DNA of 64,000 nucleotides from Heterotrichella gracilis. Lineage: Eukaryota > Sar > Xanthophyceae > Tribonematales > Xanthonemataceae. The position numbers and the translations under genes are program-made. Shown here one piece after another: positions 33,401 to 45,575 of the stretch (the stretch's first letter is position 1; every line of letters begins with the position of its first letter). The notes under the pieces are model-generated. The model was not told the DNA's origin, made no database searches, and saw nothing but the letters and a program-made list of their open reading frames with translations. Where the stretch lies: the NCBI GenBank assembly GCA_032358255.1, contig JAULBX010029710.1, positions 1 to 64,000 on the forward strand, read 5' to 3'.

Positions 33401-36075
33401 GGGAGAACGCAAATGATTGCACATTTCAGGGGGGGTACAGCTTGGTCAAATGCACCTCTCAGACACTGCATACTGGCCAGGTGGGAATGAGTAGGATATA
33501 ACAGGGTGCCAAACCTACCGCAAAGTCGTTGTTATCCCCACTACATTCCACGATCATCCCCTCGCCTGTCCCACCATCTTCCTCCCCTTGCCCGCCCCGC
33601 CCACTCCCCCCCGCCCCCTCCACCAGCTGCACCCCTGTGACTGTGAGCCTGAAGGTGAATGGGTCCGCCACCTGGGCCACACGCATCAGCTCCGACTGGA
33701 CCTGGGGGGGGCCAGCGGGGGCCAGGAGGTCAACAGCTGGACCATACTGGTGCTGGAAAGTGTGTGCGGGAGGGTGCAGCTGGTGGTGTTGGTGTATGCA
33801 GGCCAGGTACATGGAGATGGGAATGCGAGGGGGGGGCAGTTGCAATGGCGAATGCCCAGTGGCATGCAGAAAGATACTTTTGAGGGCCACCTTCAAAACC
33901 AGATCACACTGAGATAGGGGTGTTATTTTTGCGCCACACAAAAGGTATGTGGAATGTGTATGCCTTACCCTCTGCACGACCTGGTCCTCCCCGACACCCT
34001 CAAATGCCCCCCCTGTTGCCGCTTTGTCCCGCACAACCACAAGTTCTGGGCCCCACAGGTGCACGCGCACGCGCTGGCGCTGCAAGTAGGGGAGAATGGG
34101 GGGTGTGGAGAGGCACATCCAGCGAGGCAAGGCAACCTTTGCTGACAGACTCGATGGCATAACTAGCATAGCAAGACTACCATGTACACCAGCAAATACA
34201 TGGCACCGTGGAGCTGGGTTGTTGCTGCTGGGTAGGTACATGTGACCCAAATCGCCCATTTGACTGACTGCTAATCTGGTTGTATTGCAGGAATGCAGGT
34301 AGCTAACTAACTAACTAAGTCGCACAATGCTCTGTGCGTGCTGTCGCCTGTATTTTGTTTCCTTGCCTTCTAGTACTAATTGCCAATTAACAAGCATGTC
34401 ATCTTCAGTGTGTTTCCTTGTTTTCTGCGATAATTGCAAGATTGCCCTACTACAAAGTTGGCCGACTGCTGTCCGCCTCACCTGCATCTGCTTGTGTGGT
34501 GACAGGTTGCTGACAGTCAGGGTGGCCTCCAGGGGGGTGGTGGGGTCAGGAGGTGGGGGGGCCACCCCTGCCTGCCTGTCCGCCCAGGTGCACAGCAGGG
34601 TGCGCAGGCGGGACTCCTGGGACTGCAGGGTGGGGGTGGATGAGACGGCGGGACAGAGTTGCCACAGCATGCCTAATGTACCAAGCTTAATACAGTATGT
34701 ACAGCCTGTGGACAGCTGATGCATGCTCAAGTTCCGCTTTTGGTGTGCTTCTATGCAATCCATGAGTTGCATTGTCCTGTCATGCGGCTACTCAGGCAGT
34801 GTGGAAGCAAGCCAAGGTGGCATACAACTTACATACTCCTCTTGTATATCTGCTGGTTCCTCCAGGCCAAGTGCAACCAGCTGCAAGGGGGAGGGAAGGC
34901 AAGGTCATTACCACCCGGAGTTCAAGGAAAAGAGCATGCAAGAATGGACAGCGCTAGCAAGCAGACGCCAACCATGGTGATGTGCACTGCAGGCAAGAGT
35001 TCATACTATGCGCACGGACGACAGTGGTAGGCTCGCAATCTGCCAGCTGCCCTTGCACCTGGTTACGATGGATGAATAGCGCTACATGCATACCCCCAAC
35101 CCTAGCCCCACCTGCTCCGGCACCAACAGCTCTGCCAGCATGACGAGGTTGGGGCGCAGCAGCAGGCTCAGCGCGGCAGTGGGGCCACGCTCGCGGTCGG
35201 AGCGGGCTGCGTCGTACTGCAAGGTCATGGGTGGGGGAGGGTTTTGGGGAGCAGCTGTTGTCTTCCAAATGGCCATGTGACGCGCAGGAATTACCATATG
35301 GAAGGCATGCTGGCGCAGCGAGAGGGAGGGCAACTGGCAAATGTGTGTGATTGCAATACAGGACACAGGCACTGCCTGACAGCATGCGCATGGCATCCAA
35401 TTACCAGGTACATTATGTGCAGGCTCCGCCTCGTACCCCCCCCCTCCCCCCTGCCCCACCTGCGCCAGCCTCTCCTGCACCAGCTCACCCGGGTGGCACT
35501 GCCGAGCCGCCATCAGCGCCGCATGCACCCCCTCGCCCCTGCGCATCGCCTCCTGGCTGGCGGCACACAGCAGTGCAGAGCGGCGGGCAGATGGGCCTGG
35601 GAATGACACAATGCATCAAACTCGGTTTGTGTATGATGTTTTTCCCAAGTACAATCCAAGTTACAATGCCATACACTAACCATGCCACATAAGGTCCAGT
35701 AAACAAAAAACAAATGCCATAGCTATTGAGGATCAATGCCCAACTATGGATTGGGGATTCGGCATCGTCTGGATTGCATATTTCTGTGTCTCTGTGCTTT
35801 TTAATGCAACGCAGCACTTGATTGTGCCTGGCACTCCTTGCAATCTTCATGCTTAAAGTGTGGGCAGGCCACCAATGGCAGTCGGGTAGCACTGTGCACA
35901 TGATGTAGGACTGGCCATTGTGCACAGTACAGGGAAGAAGGTGCATGCATGCATCCAGATGGTGCATGTACCTACCTGTCAGATGCGAGGTGATGGCCAG
36001 AGTACACAGGTCGGAGGTGATGAACTCATACGTGACCTCCCCTTCAATACCAGGGGGTGCAATGTCGGCAGATAT
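30455..36075 (-). CDS. Large multi-exon protein of unknown function (N-terminus unresolved)
   Basis: Fifteen consecutive exons close in phase (minus): 36075-35976, 35596-35460, 35216-35112, 34880-34833, 34622-34482, 34079-33969, 33752-33519, 33394-33222, 33019-32791, 32651-32601, 32383-32096, 31841-31631, 31467-31334, 31026-30934, 30706-30455; 768 residues from the first of these, stop TAG. The start lies further upstream: an exon ending at 36389 would join in phase 0. Seen: beta-rich stretches (GEVTYEFITSDLCTLAITS, EATLTVSNLSPHKQMQ, RVRVHLWGPELVVVRDK, FTFRLTVTGVQLVEG), a hydrophobic segment LGALLALALLPAAVWA about 430 residues in, and a second half with FKVALPPDWDHETDAVEYEV and FKLVVPPSWKTRPQQLEYQ. 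This suggests repeated immunoglobulin- or C2-like folds around a possible membrane or buried helix. Two exons are very short (48 and 51 bases). Intron 33221-33020 starts with GC. I do not recognise the family. Confidence 0.8.
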
Positions 36076-38765
36076 CTGCAACCCACCCAAGTGATTCAGC
36101 CCATGCGTCCAACATTGCCCACAGTTGGCAGCTCTGCGACGTGCACATGATGCGATGCAGCGCATGATGGACATGCAAGGTGCAGGACCAGCTGCAGTGT
36201 GGTGCGGTTTTGGAATCAAAACGATGCACCCTGCTGGGCAGCAACCAGTGCTGGCCGCATGTGTGCACCATGTGGCAACAGCACAGGCATGCTCCAGCTG
36301 TGCCATGACCTAGGCCTCACCCCCCACCTTACACACACCACCCAATTCCACCATGTGGCCACCGCCGTGTGCACCCGCCCACCCACCTGAGGGTACTCTG
36401 CTACTGCTGCTTCCACCCTTCCCACTCGTTGCCTCACTGGCCAGGGCCTCATGCCTCGCCAACACGCACTGGGCACTCGCCAGGGGCCAAGGTCAGCTCC
36501 GCCCCGGCCAGGCAGTGCATGTGCCCTTGGGGCTTGAACCTGGGTACACACCGGCTAGTGTGGATGCACCACACACATTGTTATTGCTATGGTGTTGACA
36601 TTGCCAGGACGGGACAACAGGGCCATGCACACTGGGTGGGGTGGGGTTGGGAATTGCCAGGCATGACCTGCACGGCAGGGACTCACCGGAATGTGCCTGC
36701 GCGTGCCCTTGCCGCCATGCACCGCTGCCTGTGGGTGGCCCAGCATGTTTTTGTGCCTGGCGTGCGGCTGCACCAGGGTGGTTGCGGCTCCTGTGTGCCC
36801 CATGGTTAGGCCCCGCTCGCACGCTCGGGTAGGGAGGCACGGTGGTGCATGTGGCGCGCGTCAGGAAGACCACAAGGTGCCCTAAGCCAATTGGGGTTGT
36901 TTATCTGAAACATGGGGAAACACATACGACACAACAGTATTAGGCAGTGCTTGCACATAGCATCTGGGCGCGTGGCGAGGTGGTGCTTTTAGCATATGCA
37001 TGCATATGAGTCGCCACACACAATGGCACCAGCCTCTTTCAAGAAGCCGCCAATACTGCTGACTGAGCAACTGTGTCATGCTTCCAGTGTAGCTAGCACA
37101 CAGTCATGGGTTCACACCTTATGTCCTTGTGACTTGCCTGCCTCCCACCTGCTGCAGCAGCCAGAACCCAGTTCAAGTCAGTGGCCGCCTGAAGTCGTAG
37201 CCACAATACCCTTGTTTTTGAAGTTGATAGTGCGGCAGGTGCAGGTGCAGAGAGCCGCAAGTGGCCTACAGCAGGTCGTATATGCCAGCGCAATGTTCAA
37301 GTGCAAGGAACGGAGCAACTGGCGGTGCTGGCAAGGCATGGACGTTATTTGGGCACAATACTGCTTTTACACTGCCTCCCACAGAAACAAAACTAACCAG
37401 TCCGTTTACTATAGTGGGCACCCTTTGATCCACAGGTTTGACAAAGGTCGGGGGAAGAGCTGCACTCCCCGCTGGTGAGTGATATCCTCGCCCTCTATCC
37501 CCCAGCCAAAGCGGTGCCCCCAGCTACCACCCCCCTTTGAAGCGCTGTGCACTGCAGTACCACATTATACTTGCAACGCTGGTGTTTTTACTAGGAAATA
37601 AGTTTGCGTTGCTGCAACTTCAACGTAAACCCTGCCTCGTGCTGCGCTGTCTGGTGCGCCAAGCGCATCTCTGCCATCGCGCACACATGCCACACCGGGC
37701 CGCGCTCCGCTGCCCCCCTCATGCACACGCTCGCCTCTTCACAGCCAGGTACGCTTTTTCGTTGTGGGTGAAACTGAGTATACAGTCCTGCTTACAACTT
37801 GGTACTATTGGTGAACGGTGCCCGGGCCACTTGGGCTGGCTTAAAGGAGGGTAAGCCTGGGGGGAACTGCGACGAACCTGTTCAGCCACACAAAGCAGTA
37901 TGAAGTCGCACTAGGCGTTCTTGAGTTCACGCTCAGCGTTAATTCCACCAGCGCACGTTGTAGCTAACGTCGGGTGGCATAGACTGGCAGCAACAGGTGT
38001 ATCCGTATGCCTGCACCACTGCAACTTTACGCCTGGGGAACACCTATTCCACCAACGAACTTGCTTCCTGCACTGCTCAGTTGCACTGACTGCATTCTGT
38101 CTATTTGATTCGCGCAGGGCCTGTGCGTGGAGCATTGGGTACGGCGCCAGTGTCGGGTGGAGCCTCGCCTGACCGTTCACCTGCGCACACAACACAATTG
38201 CTCCACTCGAGCAGGTGAGGCAGGTTGTAGTGGGCAGTGCCATCTGAGTGCATGGGAATCTAGAGCATCCCAGCGGGTTGAATGCAGGTGAGTTCCACAC
38301 CCGCACCGCTTTGTTGATGCCACGTGGTGGTGCCACTTGCATGCATGCACAATGCATGCACTTGCGAAGGAATTAGGACCTCCCCCCGCAGAGGGGCAAG
38401 GACGGGGCACGTGCATCACCTCTCACCAGCACACATTAAAGTCGTCGTGCGTTTCGGGTGCTGTACCCCTAGATTCGTTCCCTTCCAGCTGGCAGGTTTC
38501 ACGCTTGTTCCGGCCTTAGTAAATCCATTGGCAAGGCACCGCTGCGCAGTCATGCGTTCCTCCCTTCCGCAGCAGGTGACCTTCAGGCCCCAAGCTGCCA
38601 TCCGTGCTGCACTGGAGCGCACTAGCTTTCAGCAGAGAGAGGGTCTGAGCTGGCGAGTGCAGCTGTGGTGGCCCCCCAACGCCCCAGCGCACACAAGCTG
38701 GTGTGTGCAAGGGGGGCAGGAAGGCCGGGTCGTGAGATACTCAGCGCACTCAGCTTTTGCTCACA
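36076..38765. other. Upstream region: probable missing exons, then no gene seen
   Basis: The left third very likely holds the first exons of the unknown minus-strand gene: donors at 36388 (CCTCAG then GTGGGT) and near 36688 (ATTCCG then GTGAGT) end open stretches, but I could not fix frame or start. The right part, roughly 37300-38765, shows no convincing exon and must carry the promoter of the expansin gene. Confidence 0.4.
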
Positions 38766-40933
38766 ATGCCCCTTGTAGCACGGCGCATCGTGCTTGCACT
38801 ATGTGTGCTGTGCCTGGTACCTGGCAGTGTGTGGGCGCAGCAGCCAGGGATGCAGAACGAGGCAGAGGGGGGTGGGGCACAGCCGCTGGCAACCCCGCTT
38901 GCTTACACGCATCGCCGCTCGCGATCTCTTGTGTGGCACTCTGAGGCAGCACAGGGGCAGGCACACAGCGCAGCGGAGGCAGCAACAGCCAGGCAAGACC
39001 TCCTGGAAGGCGATCACCAAGTTGTGGAGCGGGTGCCGGCTGGAGAGTGGTGGTCAGGGACTGGGCGTGGCCTGTCATCCACTAAGCACCCGCCCCCTAA
39101 GGGTGCCACCAAGAAGCCCCCACCAAAGCCCAGCACTAGCAAGAGCCCCCCTCCAAAGGCTAGTAGCCCAATCACACGACAGAAGCCCCCACCACCCAAG
39201 AGCACTTCCTCGCCACCACCAAAGAAACACAGCCCGCCCCCCAGCACACAAAGCCCACCACCTGCAAAGCGCAGCCCACCACCCAAGACCAAGACCAGCC
39301 CTCCACCCCATGCCGCCGCTAGCCCTCCACCCAAGCTACCACCGCCTTCCCCCAAGCCCGTTACAAGCCCTCCACCAAATGACAAGCCCAGGCCTCCACC
39401 CAAAGTCTCCGCCCAAGGTGCGCCACCACCCCCACTGCACGCCCCTCCTCCACACGACAAGCCACCACCCCTACCAATAATTACCTACCCTCCACCCAAG
39501 ATGCGGCCACCCCCCCTCAATTCCCCACCACCCCCAGTCTCCAAGCCACCCCCCTCACCAGCACCCCCACCCCCAGCACCGATGCCATCACCACGTATGC
39601 CTCCTCCACAACCACCCCCATCCCCCGCACCCCTGCCACCACCACCGCTATCCCCACCACCACCGCTACCCCAAGCACCACTGCCACTACCACCACCGCC
39701 GCCACCACTGCCGCTCAACCCACCACCTCCCACTCCAGGCGCCTTCCCTCCAAGCCCGGACCCTGTCATTGACGACTGGTCATGGTGGTTTAACCCTGAT
39801 CCACCACAGCCACCGCGCCCACCGCCCAGCCCCAGCCCGCCTCCACTGCCACCCACCCCGCCGCCACCTCCACCGCTGCCAGGTACGTAAAACTATTCCC
39901 CAGGAATGGCTACGGCTCTGTCCCCCATTTTATTTTCCTCCTTCAATCTTCCTTGTCGCCATTTGGTCACCAGGGAGCGCCACCTGCTGAAGCTGCTGTT
40001 GTCCCTGAACAGTGTTCACATCTCTGAACCTATTGAAAATGCTATACACCACATGCGTGCTTCCTCCGTGTTTTTATGAGCTAGCAACCCTTGTACAATC
40101 CTTGCCTTTCCATGCAACCCCTTGACCCCGACCCCTTCCCCTCCCCTTCAGGCCTGCCTGGCAATGTGGCGCTCACCCCCTGGATCGATGGTCTCACCAC
40201 CTGGTACGGCGACGCCTCCCGCAGCCAGCTGCAGCAGGGCATGACTGGTGGCTTCTGCGAGCATGGTGACCTCTACTATGACTCCTACCCATATGGCCAG
40301 ATCGTGGCCATCTCCCCCCTGAACCCCATCATGCGGGACTCACGCACGCGCGGCTGCGGGACTTGCCTGGAGGTGCAGTGCATCGAGGACTTCAAGTGGA
40401 ACAAGGCGGCATGCAACCCCAACGTGACTGGCGTGATGGTGTACGTGTCTGACCGCTGCGGGGAGTGCGAGCCCAACCACATTGACCTGGCGCACCAGGT
40501 GTTTGACCAGCTGGTGGATGTCAACTCGGGAATTGGGAACCCTAATGTGCGCTACCGCCGCGTGGAGTGCAACACCGATGGCAAGAAGCTGACGGTGCGC
40601 GTGTGGAACATCGAGTCGTACTACTTTGCGCTGGTGGTCAAGAACTACGCGGGGGCCACTGGCGCCATCAACGCGGTGTCCATCAGGGGCGCAGGCGCTG
40701 CGTCATGGTTGGACCTGGTCTACACCGAACCCACTCGCTGGACCCTCAACGGGGTGCAGCTGCCCACGCTGCCACTGGATGTGCGGGTGGTGAATGATTT
40801 GAACCAGATGGTGGTGATGCCTGGGCTGATCAAGAATACCACAGTGCCGATGGACTGGATGTCCAACCAGCAGTTCCCCTACTCCACCACCGCACCCTTC
40901 CCACCCTTTGCGTACACCATACCCAAGCGCTAG
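38766..40933 (+). CDS. Secreted proline-rich expansin
   Basis: Exons 38766-39882 and 40152-40933; phases close, 632 residues, stop TAG. A signal peptide (MPLVARRIVLALCVLCLVPG then SVWA-Q) is followed by a spacer, then from about residue 100 to 370 a domain made of Ser-Pro-Pro-Pro, Lys-Pro-Pro-Pro and Pro-rich units as in extensins and pherophorins of algal walls. Exon 2 codes a complete expansin: the double-psi barrel with TTWYGDASR, GCGTCLEVQC, VSDRCGECEPNHIDLAHQVF and RYRRVEC, then the C-terminal sugar-binding beta-sandwich with WNIESYYFALVVKNYAGATG and WTLNGVQLPTLPLDVRV. Expansins loosen polysaccharide walls without hydrolysis. The catalytic-like Asp of the barrel (SDRC) is present. The one intron falls exactly between the two modules. 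The ATG was chosen for the clean signal peptide. Confidence 0.93.
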
Positions 40934-42139
40934 CTAGCTAGTTACACAGTGCGGGGTTGTTTTTTCCAGGAGAACCAATGATGCACATGTTATGTGGAAT
41001 TGATTCTGCTGATGGTCAGATATCTCAGATTTGAAACAGTTCCAACATCATGATATACAAGCATTGGGCATTTTTCCTTGACATTCTGTCACAGCCGTGG
41101 CCGGTGGCTCTTCAATCTGCAAGTTGCAGCCTAACAATCGTTGATAAACCATTATTCGAATAATTGAACCTTGGTGGATATATATACATAGTAGTACCAC
41201 TATGAATATATATCCATCAATGTCGCATGTTTCCCAGCTTGGGCCTGAGGTTCAGAATAGCTATTTTTCTGACATGATATCAGTATATCTGAATGAATTT
41301 ATTGACACGTGTACGTACAATGTTGAACTTGATGTGACGTGCTTACAACTAATCAGTGATACCAGTGAACGCGCATTGCATGGACATTAGGGCATACCGG
41401 TGACCGTGACGTCATGTACATGGAAATATTGAAAAATACATAATAGAATGCAAGTCAGCACTGCTGCAGCAGCGCGTTGACAGTTCTCCTGTTGGAACTT
41501 TTGTGGTGCTTTTCTTCTGTTCAAATGTACCCATACTATTGCCAACGGTTCAATGTCGGGTTGGTCAAACACTATGACAGCAGCAGTTTTGTTAGCATGA
41601 ATTCTCAAGAACAATAGTAGCCCATGTTGCCGCGCGGCGCTGTGGCCGTCAACTACCTTATGTGACATAAGGCCTGCTTCTCTTAAGGTACTATCAATTT
41701 CAAATATTTAAAAAAATAAGCACACAACTATTATTGAGAACTTTTGAATATGGTGAAAATGCATCATGCGTGATGCGTGAGTAACACTGCGCATATGTAT
41801 ACACTGATCATCAATGCAACTTGCGTCTTGAAGGCACTTTGCGTCACCCACCCTGTCACCCACCTCTGCCTTGCCAATGGCAAGCATTCACTTTGCACCC
41901 GCGCGCGCAAGCATTCACTTTGCACCGGCTATAATATTGACACAACTTTAAAACCAATGCTGTTTTCTAGATATATACAAAAAGACTGATAGATCGGTTT
42001 AAAAAAAAATAAAAAATCAAATAAGCAACCTCAAGAAGGCAGTGCACTGAAGGGAGATACCTGCCAGGGGGTTCAGATGCGACGTAGACGATATTTTGAC
42101 ATGGCTGCTGCATATACTGCATGTAAGAAACAATCTATC
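40934..42139. other. Intergenic, AT-rich, no gene seen
   Basis: Besides the hairpin near 41171-41220, it holds the palindrome ATTATTCGAATAAT near 41150, a direct repeat of CAAGCATTCACTTTGCACC near 41880-41930, and an A-rich tract near 42001. No coding exon recognised. Confidence 0.5.
41171..41220. repeat. Long imperfect hairpin
   Basis: GGATATATATACATAGT at 41176-41192 pairs with ACTATGAATATATATCC at 41199-41215 across a 6-base loop, with at most one or two mismatches, and about five more outer bases can pair. It starts about 240 bases after the expansin stop. It may be a transcript-end hairpin or a remnant of a small inverted-repeat element. Confidence 0.6.
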
Positions 42140-45100
42140 TCATTTTTCCATGGCCTCTTGTTCCTGCGGCACAGCCCCCACCCCTCCCTCTGCCCCCCCT
42201 TCGACCCACTCCAGCTTGATTGTGAGGTAGCGCTTGGGCGTGCTGGCGGTGAAGTGGTGCAGAATCTCCTCCCCGTCGTCCCCACACAGCGTCACCTTGT
42301 ACTCCCCTGGCTGCAATGTGGCTATGGGGATGCACCAGTGGCCAAGCTCGTCATCCTTCTTGCCGGTGTCTGCGCACAGGGGGTGGGCAGGTGAGCGCCT
42401 AGAGGACCCTGCCTGGGCACAACACTGCAGCACATGTCTGAAAAAAAAATTGCAGCGCAGGGCAGCGTCCATGCTTGCCATCAAAATGGCATAGCCTGAA
42501 CTCCTCCCAACACCACCACCAGAATGAACAATCCTTTTTTTCACCCTCACCAAAGTCCATGAGCTGCAGCATGAGGAAGGCCTGCTCGGGATGGTGCAGC
42601 GGGAAGTCCCAGGTGGCGTTGAACCACTCATACCAGGCGTTGTGCGTGACGGGGGTCTTGTACACAGCGCAGTCAGACGGGAGGCCAATCACCTGGGCCT
42701 GAGGGAAGGGGGGTGATGCACGTGATGGTCGATGCCACAAGCATGGAAGGGGTAATTGTGACGAGACCTAATGGGATGCCGTTCATTTCTTGCAAGGAAA
42801 GCACCCTCCTGAGACCAAGTATTCACAAGTCCAAATCACGCATGCACAGTGTAGAACAAAGGATACCACGTCAACATGGCCAGACAACGCCCCCTTACTC
42901 GTTCCCCTTTCTTATTGCAGTATCACACCCACCTTCACAAACAGGTCCTCCCCACACAACCAGGAGCACTTTATCGTCTCCACCACTCCCGAGAACACAG
43001 TCACACGCAACACGCGCGGGGAGAGCACAGCAGCCTTCTTGCCCCCAACCATCCACTCCGGCTTGAGCACATAGCCGCACATCCCATTAGCGGCAAACTG
43101 TGGCCAGCATGGATGATCTAGATCAGTGGCCAGCATGGCTGAAACTAATTTGGCAACAAGCGCAGTGTGCCATGTGCCGCCCCATCCATGCAAGAGCACC
43201 TGGTAGTGCCCAATGGAATGCCACACTCACCCATCCACTGCATGTGCTGGTCACCTGCACCCATTTACTGCAAGACCACTGTGTGACCCAGCAGCAGCCA
43301 TTCCCCCTCTCTTACCTTGGCCTGATTGAGCACCATCCCTCGGTCAAAAGTCTGCCAATTTAGCGCAACCATCTGCACACCGGCGGACCAGGCCGGCACG
43401 GGGTCGTAATTGCTGCTGTTGATGCGCCAGCCTGGGGAGGGCGAAATGTATTTCAGGTACACACTATGTATCAGCCACTGGATGCAGCACCCGTGCGGAG
43501 GGCGCTGGCACAAAAGCGGCCATGTAAGTCCATGACCCATGCATCAGGCTAGCAATTGGGCCTGTCTCTTGACGTTGCAGAACGCAAAGAGGCGTGGCAC
43601 CAGTAGTGAGCTCTTGAGCATGACCGCATTGCGCACCAGCTGGGTGCAGGGAAAACTACCACCTTTAGTGCCAGCCCATGCGCCTCACATCTATCTCATC
43701 ACATCACCCAAAAGGTGCATGCAAGCCAGGACGCATAAGGCCACAAGCTGCCAGTCACACCATCGATGTGATCCACCCCACCCCATCACATTGCTGGTGC
43801 AGCCTACCTTCCGGGTACGTCCTGACCATGTGCCTCTGCGTGTATGCGTGCAGTGGCGCTGGGTCCCCCTGGAAGCTGTCGATGATTGCCTGGGAGATGG
43901 TCACAGAGGCAGCAGGGCCTGGAAGGGGGGGAAGATGGGCCCCATGTTGAATTATTGCTGTGTGGCTATGCTGGTTGTGAAATTGACAGTGAGTAGGGCT
44001 ACATAGCCACCACATACATGCACCACCACTGCAGTTGAAAAGAGCAGAACTGCTCCATGGTTATTAGGCAGATGGGTTTGGTGTGCATGCCTTGCTGCTC
44101 CCCCTCACCTTCATGTGGGTTGCCAAACTCCTTTGTCTTGTAGTTCCTCATGTACAGCAGGCGATCCAGCTGGGGTGCAACCACCTTCTTGGCGGTGCTC
44201 CCCTTGCCGCGGATCAGGATCTTCCCCTTGAGTGCCTCAGGGGAGTGAAACTGGTCAAGGTTAGGTGTGGTGGGGAGGAATAGGGCGGGGCCAACCACGC
44301 GCTCAATCACCTCAGCCTCCTTGACCTGCAGGATGATGAGATGGTTGGATGTCCAGGGGATGAAGGGACAAGGGTAAGGATGAAAGCCTGGCAGGGAAAC
44401 ACTGTTCAGGACTTCAGCACCGCGCACACTGCAAGTGGTTTGGTGCTTTGGTGCTGTCATGCACGGCCAGCGCATGCCATGTGGAGCTCGCACACATATA
44501 TAAAAAGGCGCACTCCCTTGCGATCTGTATTTTCCACTGCAAGGCACTGCAGCAGACTGGTAACCTATTTTCTCTCAATGGGGTAAAGTGCCTTATACAG
44601 TCTTTATCGCACCTGGTTCTCCTCGTTGCAAAAATCCTGCAGCGTGATGATGACTGGGTAGGGATTGGAGGTGAAGGCGTGCGCCACAATTGCCTCAAGG
44701 CACTCCTGCAAACAAGGGTATCCATGGATGGGTATGGCAGGTTAAGGTTGGAGGGCCTGTCAAAGAATATAATAAAATGGGTGGGTGGCTGCGGCGACGA
44801 TACAGCACACATGGATGGCTGCTAGTCCATCTATAGGTGCTTGTAGATAATGGAAAAGCAGTTGCCACATTTTGCAGGGCAAGCACAATCAAACCCCCCA
44901 CCCTGTTAATATGCCCTCTCAGGCTGCAGTACCATCCCATGTGCTCTCCCCACCCCCCACCCCCCACCTCCAGTGTGATTGAGGTGACCATGGCCGACCC
45001 GTGCTTGACCACTGGACCCTGCCTGTGGATCAGCTCCCCCTTGCGCCGCTGTGGCTCGTTGTATGTGTCAAGCTCAAGGCAGCGGCACCCGCGGGCAAGC

Positions 45101-45575
45101 GCGTCGATGATTACCTGGTGGGGGTTGCACAGGTGATTAAGAACAGGTTGCACAGGAACATGCGTACTACAGGAGGATTGACTTGAAGAAAGGGATATAC
45201 GATGCACAGGCTGTTACGGTTGCCCTACAATTATTCAGCAGTTTTCTTGTGCAAGACCCCAGCCGGTGCATCGGATCACTATGCACCCACACACCACATT
45301 TGCGCTGGCACCGTCCCGTGCCCCTTTTTCTAACACGTGTATTGCTGCTAATCCCCCAACCTCCCCACCTGCGTGCCCCCTTTGCCCACGAGCTGGTGCC
45401 CTTCCACATAGGAGTTGTGTGACGAGGATATGTAGTAGTGGGTCAGCGGGTGGGTCATATCCTGGTGCACGCCAGCTTCGAGGGGGGCATAGGGCAGGCC
45501 GACGTGGAGCAGAGGATCCCGCTTGTGGTCGTATTCATTGGCTGCCACACGGTACTTGGAGAGCAAGGACCCCAT
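42140..45575 (-). CDS. PLC: Phosphoinositide-specific phospholipase C
   Basis: Exons (minus): 45575-45369, 45114-44968, 44705-44613, 44325-44109, 43918-43808, 43431-43316, 43097-42933, 42698-42551, 42369-42140; phases close, 477 residues, stop TGA. It cleaves PIP2 to IP3 and diacylglycerol with calcium. X domain: PLTHYYISSSHNSY with the first catalytic His at about 53, CRCLELDTYNE with the calcium-binding Glu/Asp, the second His in VVKHG (about 107), FTSNPYPVIITLQDFC and GKILIRGKG. Y domain: INSSNYDPVPAWSAGVQMVA, NWQTFDRGMVLNQAKF, NGMCGYVLKPEWM. A C2 domain fills the rest (LRVTVFSGV to YLTIKLEW). There is no PH domain and no EF hands, only about 40 residues before X. It starts MGSLLSK, an N-myristoylation motif, which could replace the lost membrane anchor. 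Confidence 0.97.

Noticed and set aside
38324-38944. 206-codon plus-strand ORF before the expansin
   Set aside because: It overlaps the signal-peptide exon in another frame, has no family motif and poor codon character.
39014-39856. Long minus-strand Gly-rich ORFs opposite the expansin gene
   Set aside because: They are the antisense of the proline-rich repeats; the low complexity leaves all frames open. No family motif.
43540-43640. Extra PLC exon between the X and Y domains
   Set aside because: It has an acceptor and an open frame, but joining exon 5 directly to the exon at 43431 gives the exact Y-domain spacing, so this piece is intronic.
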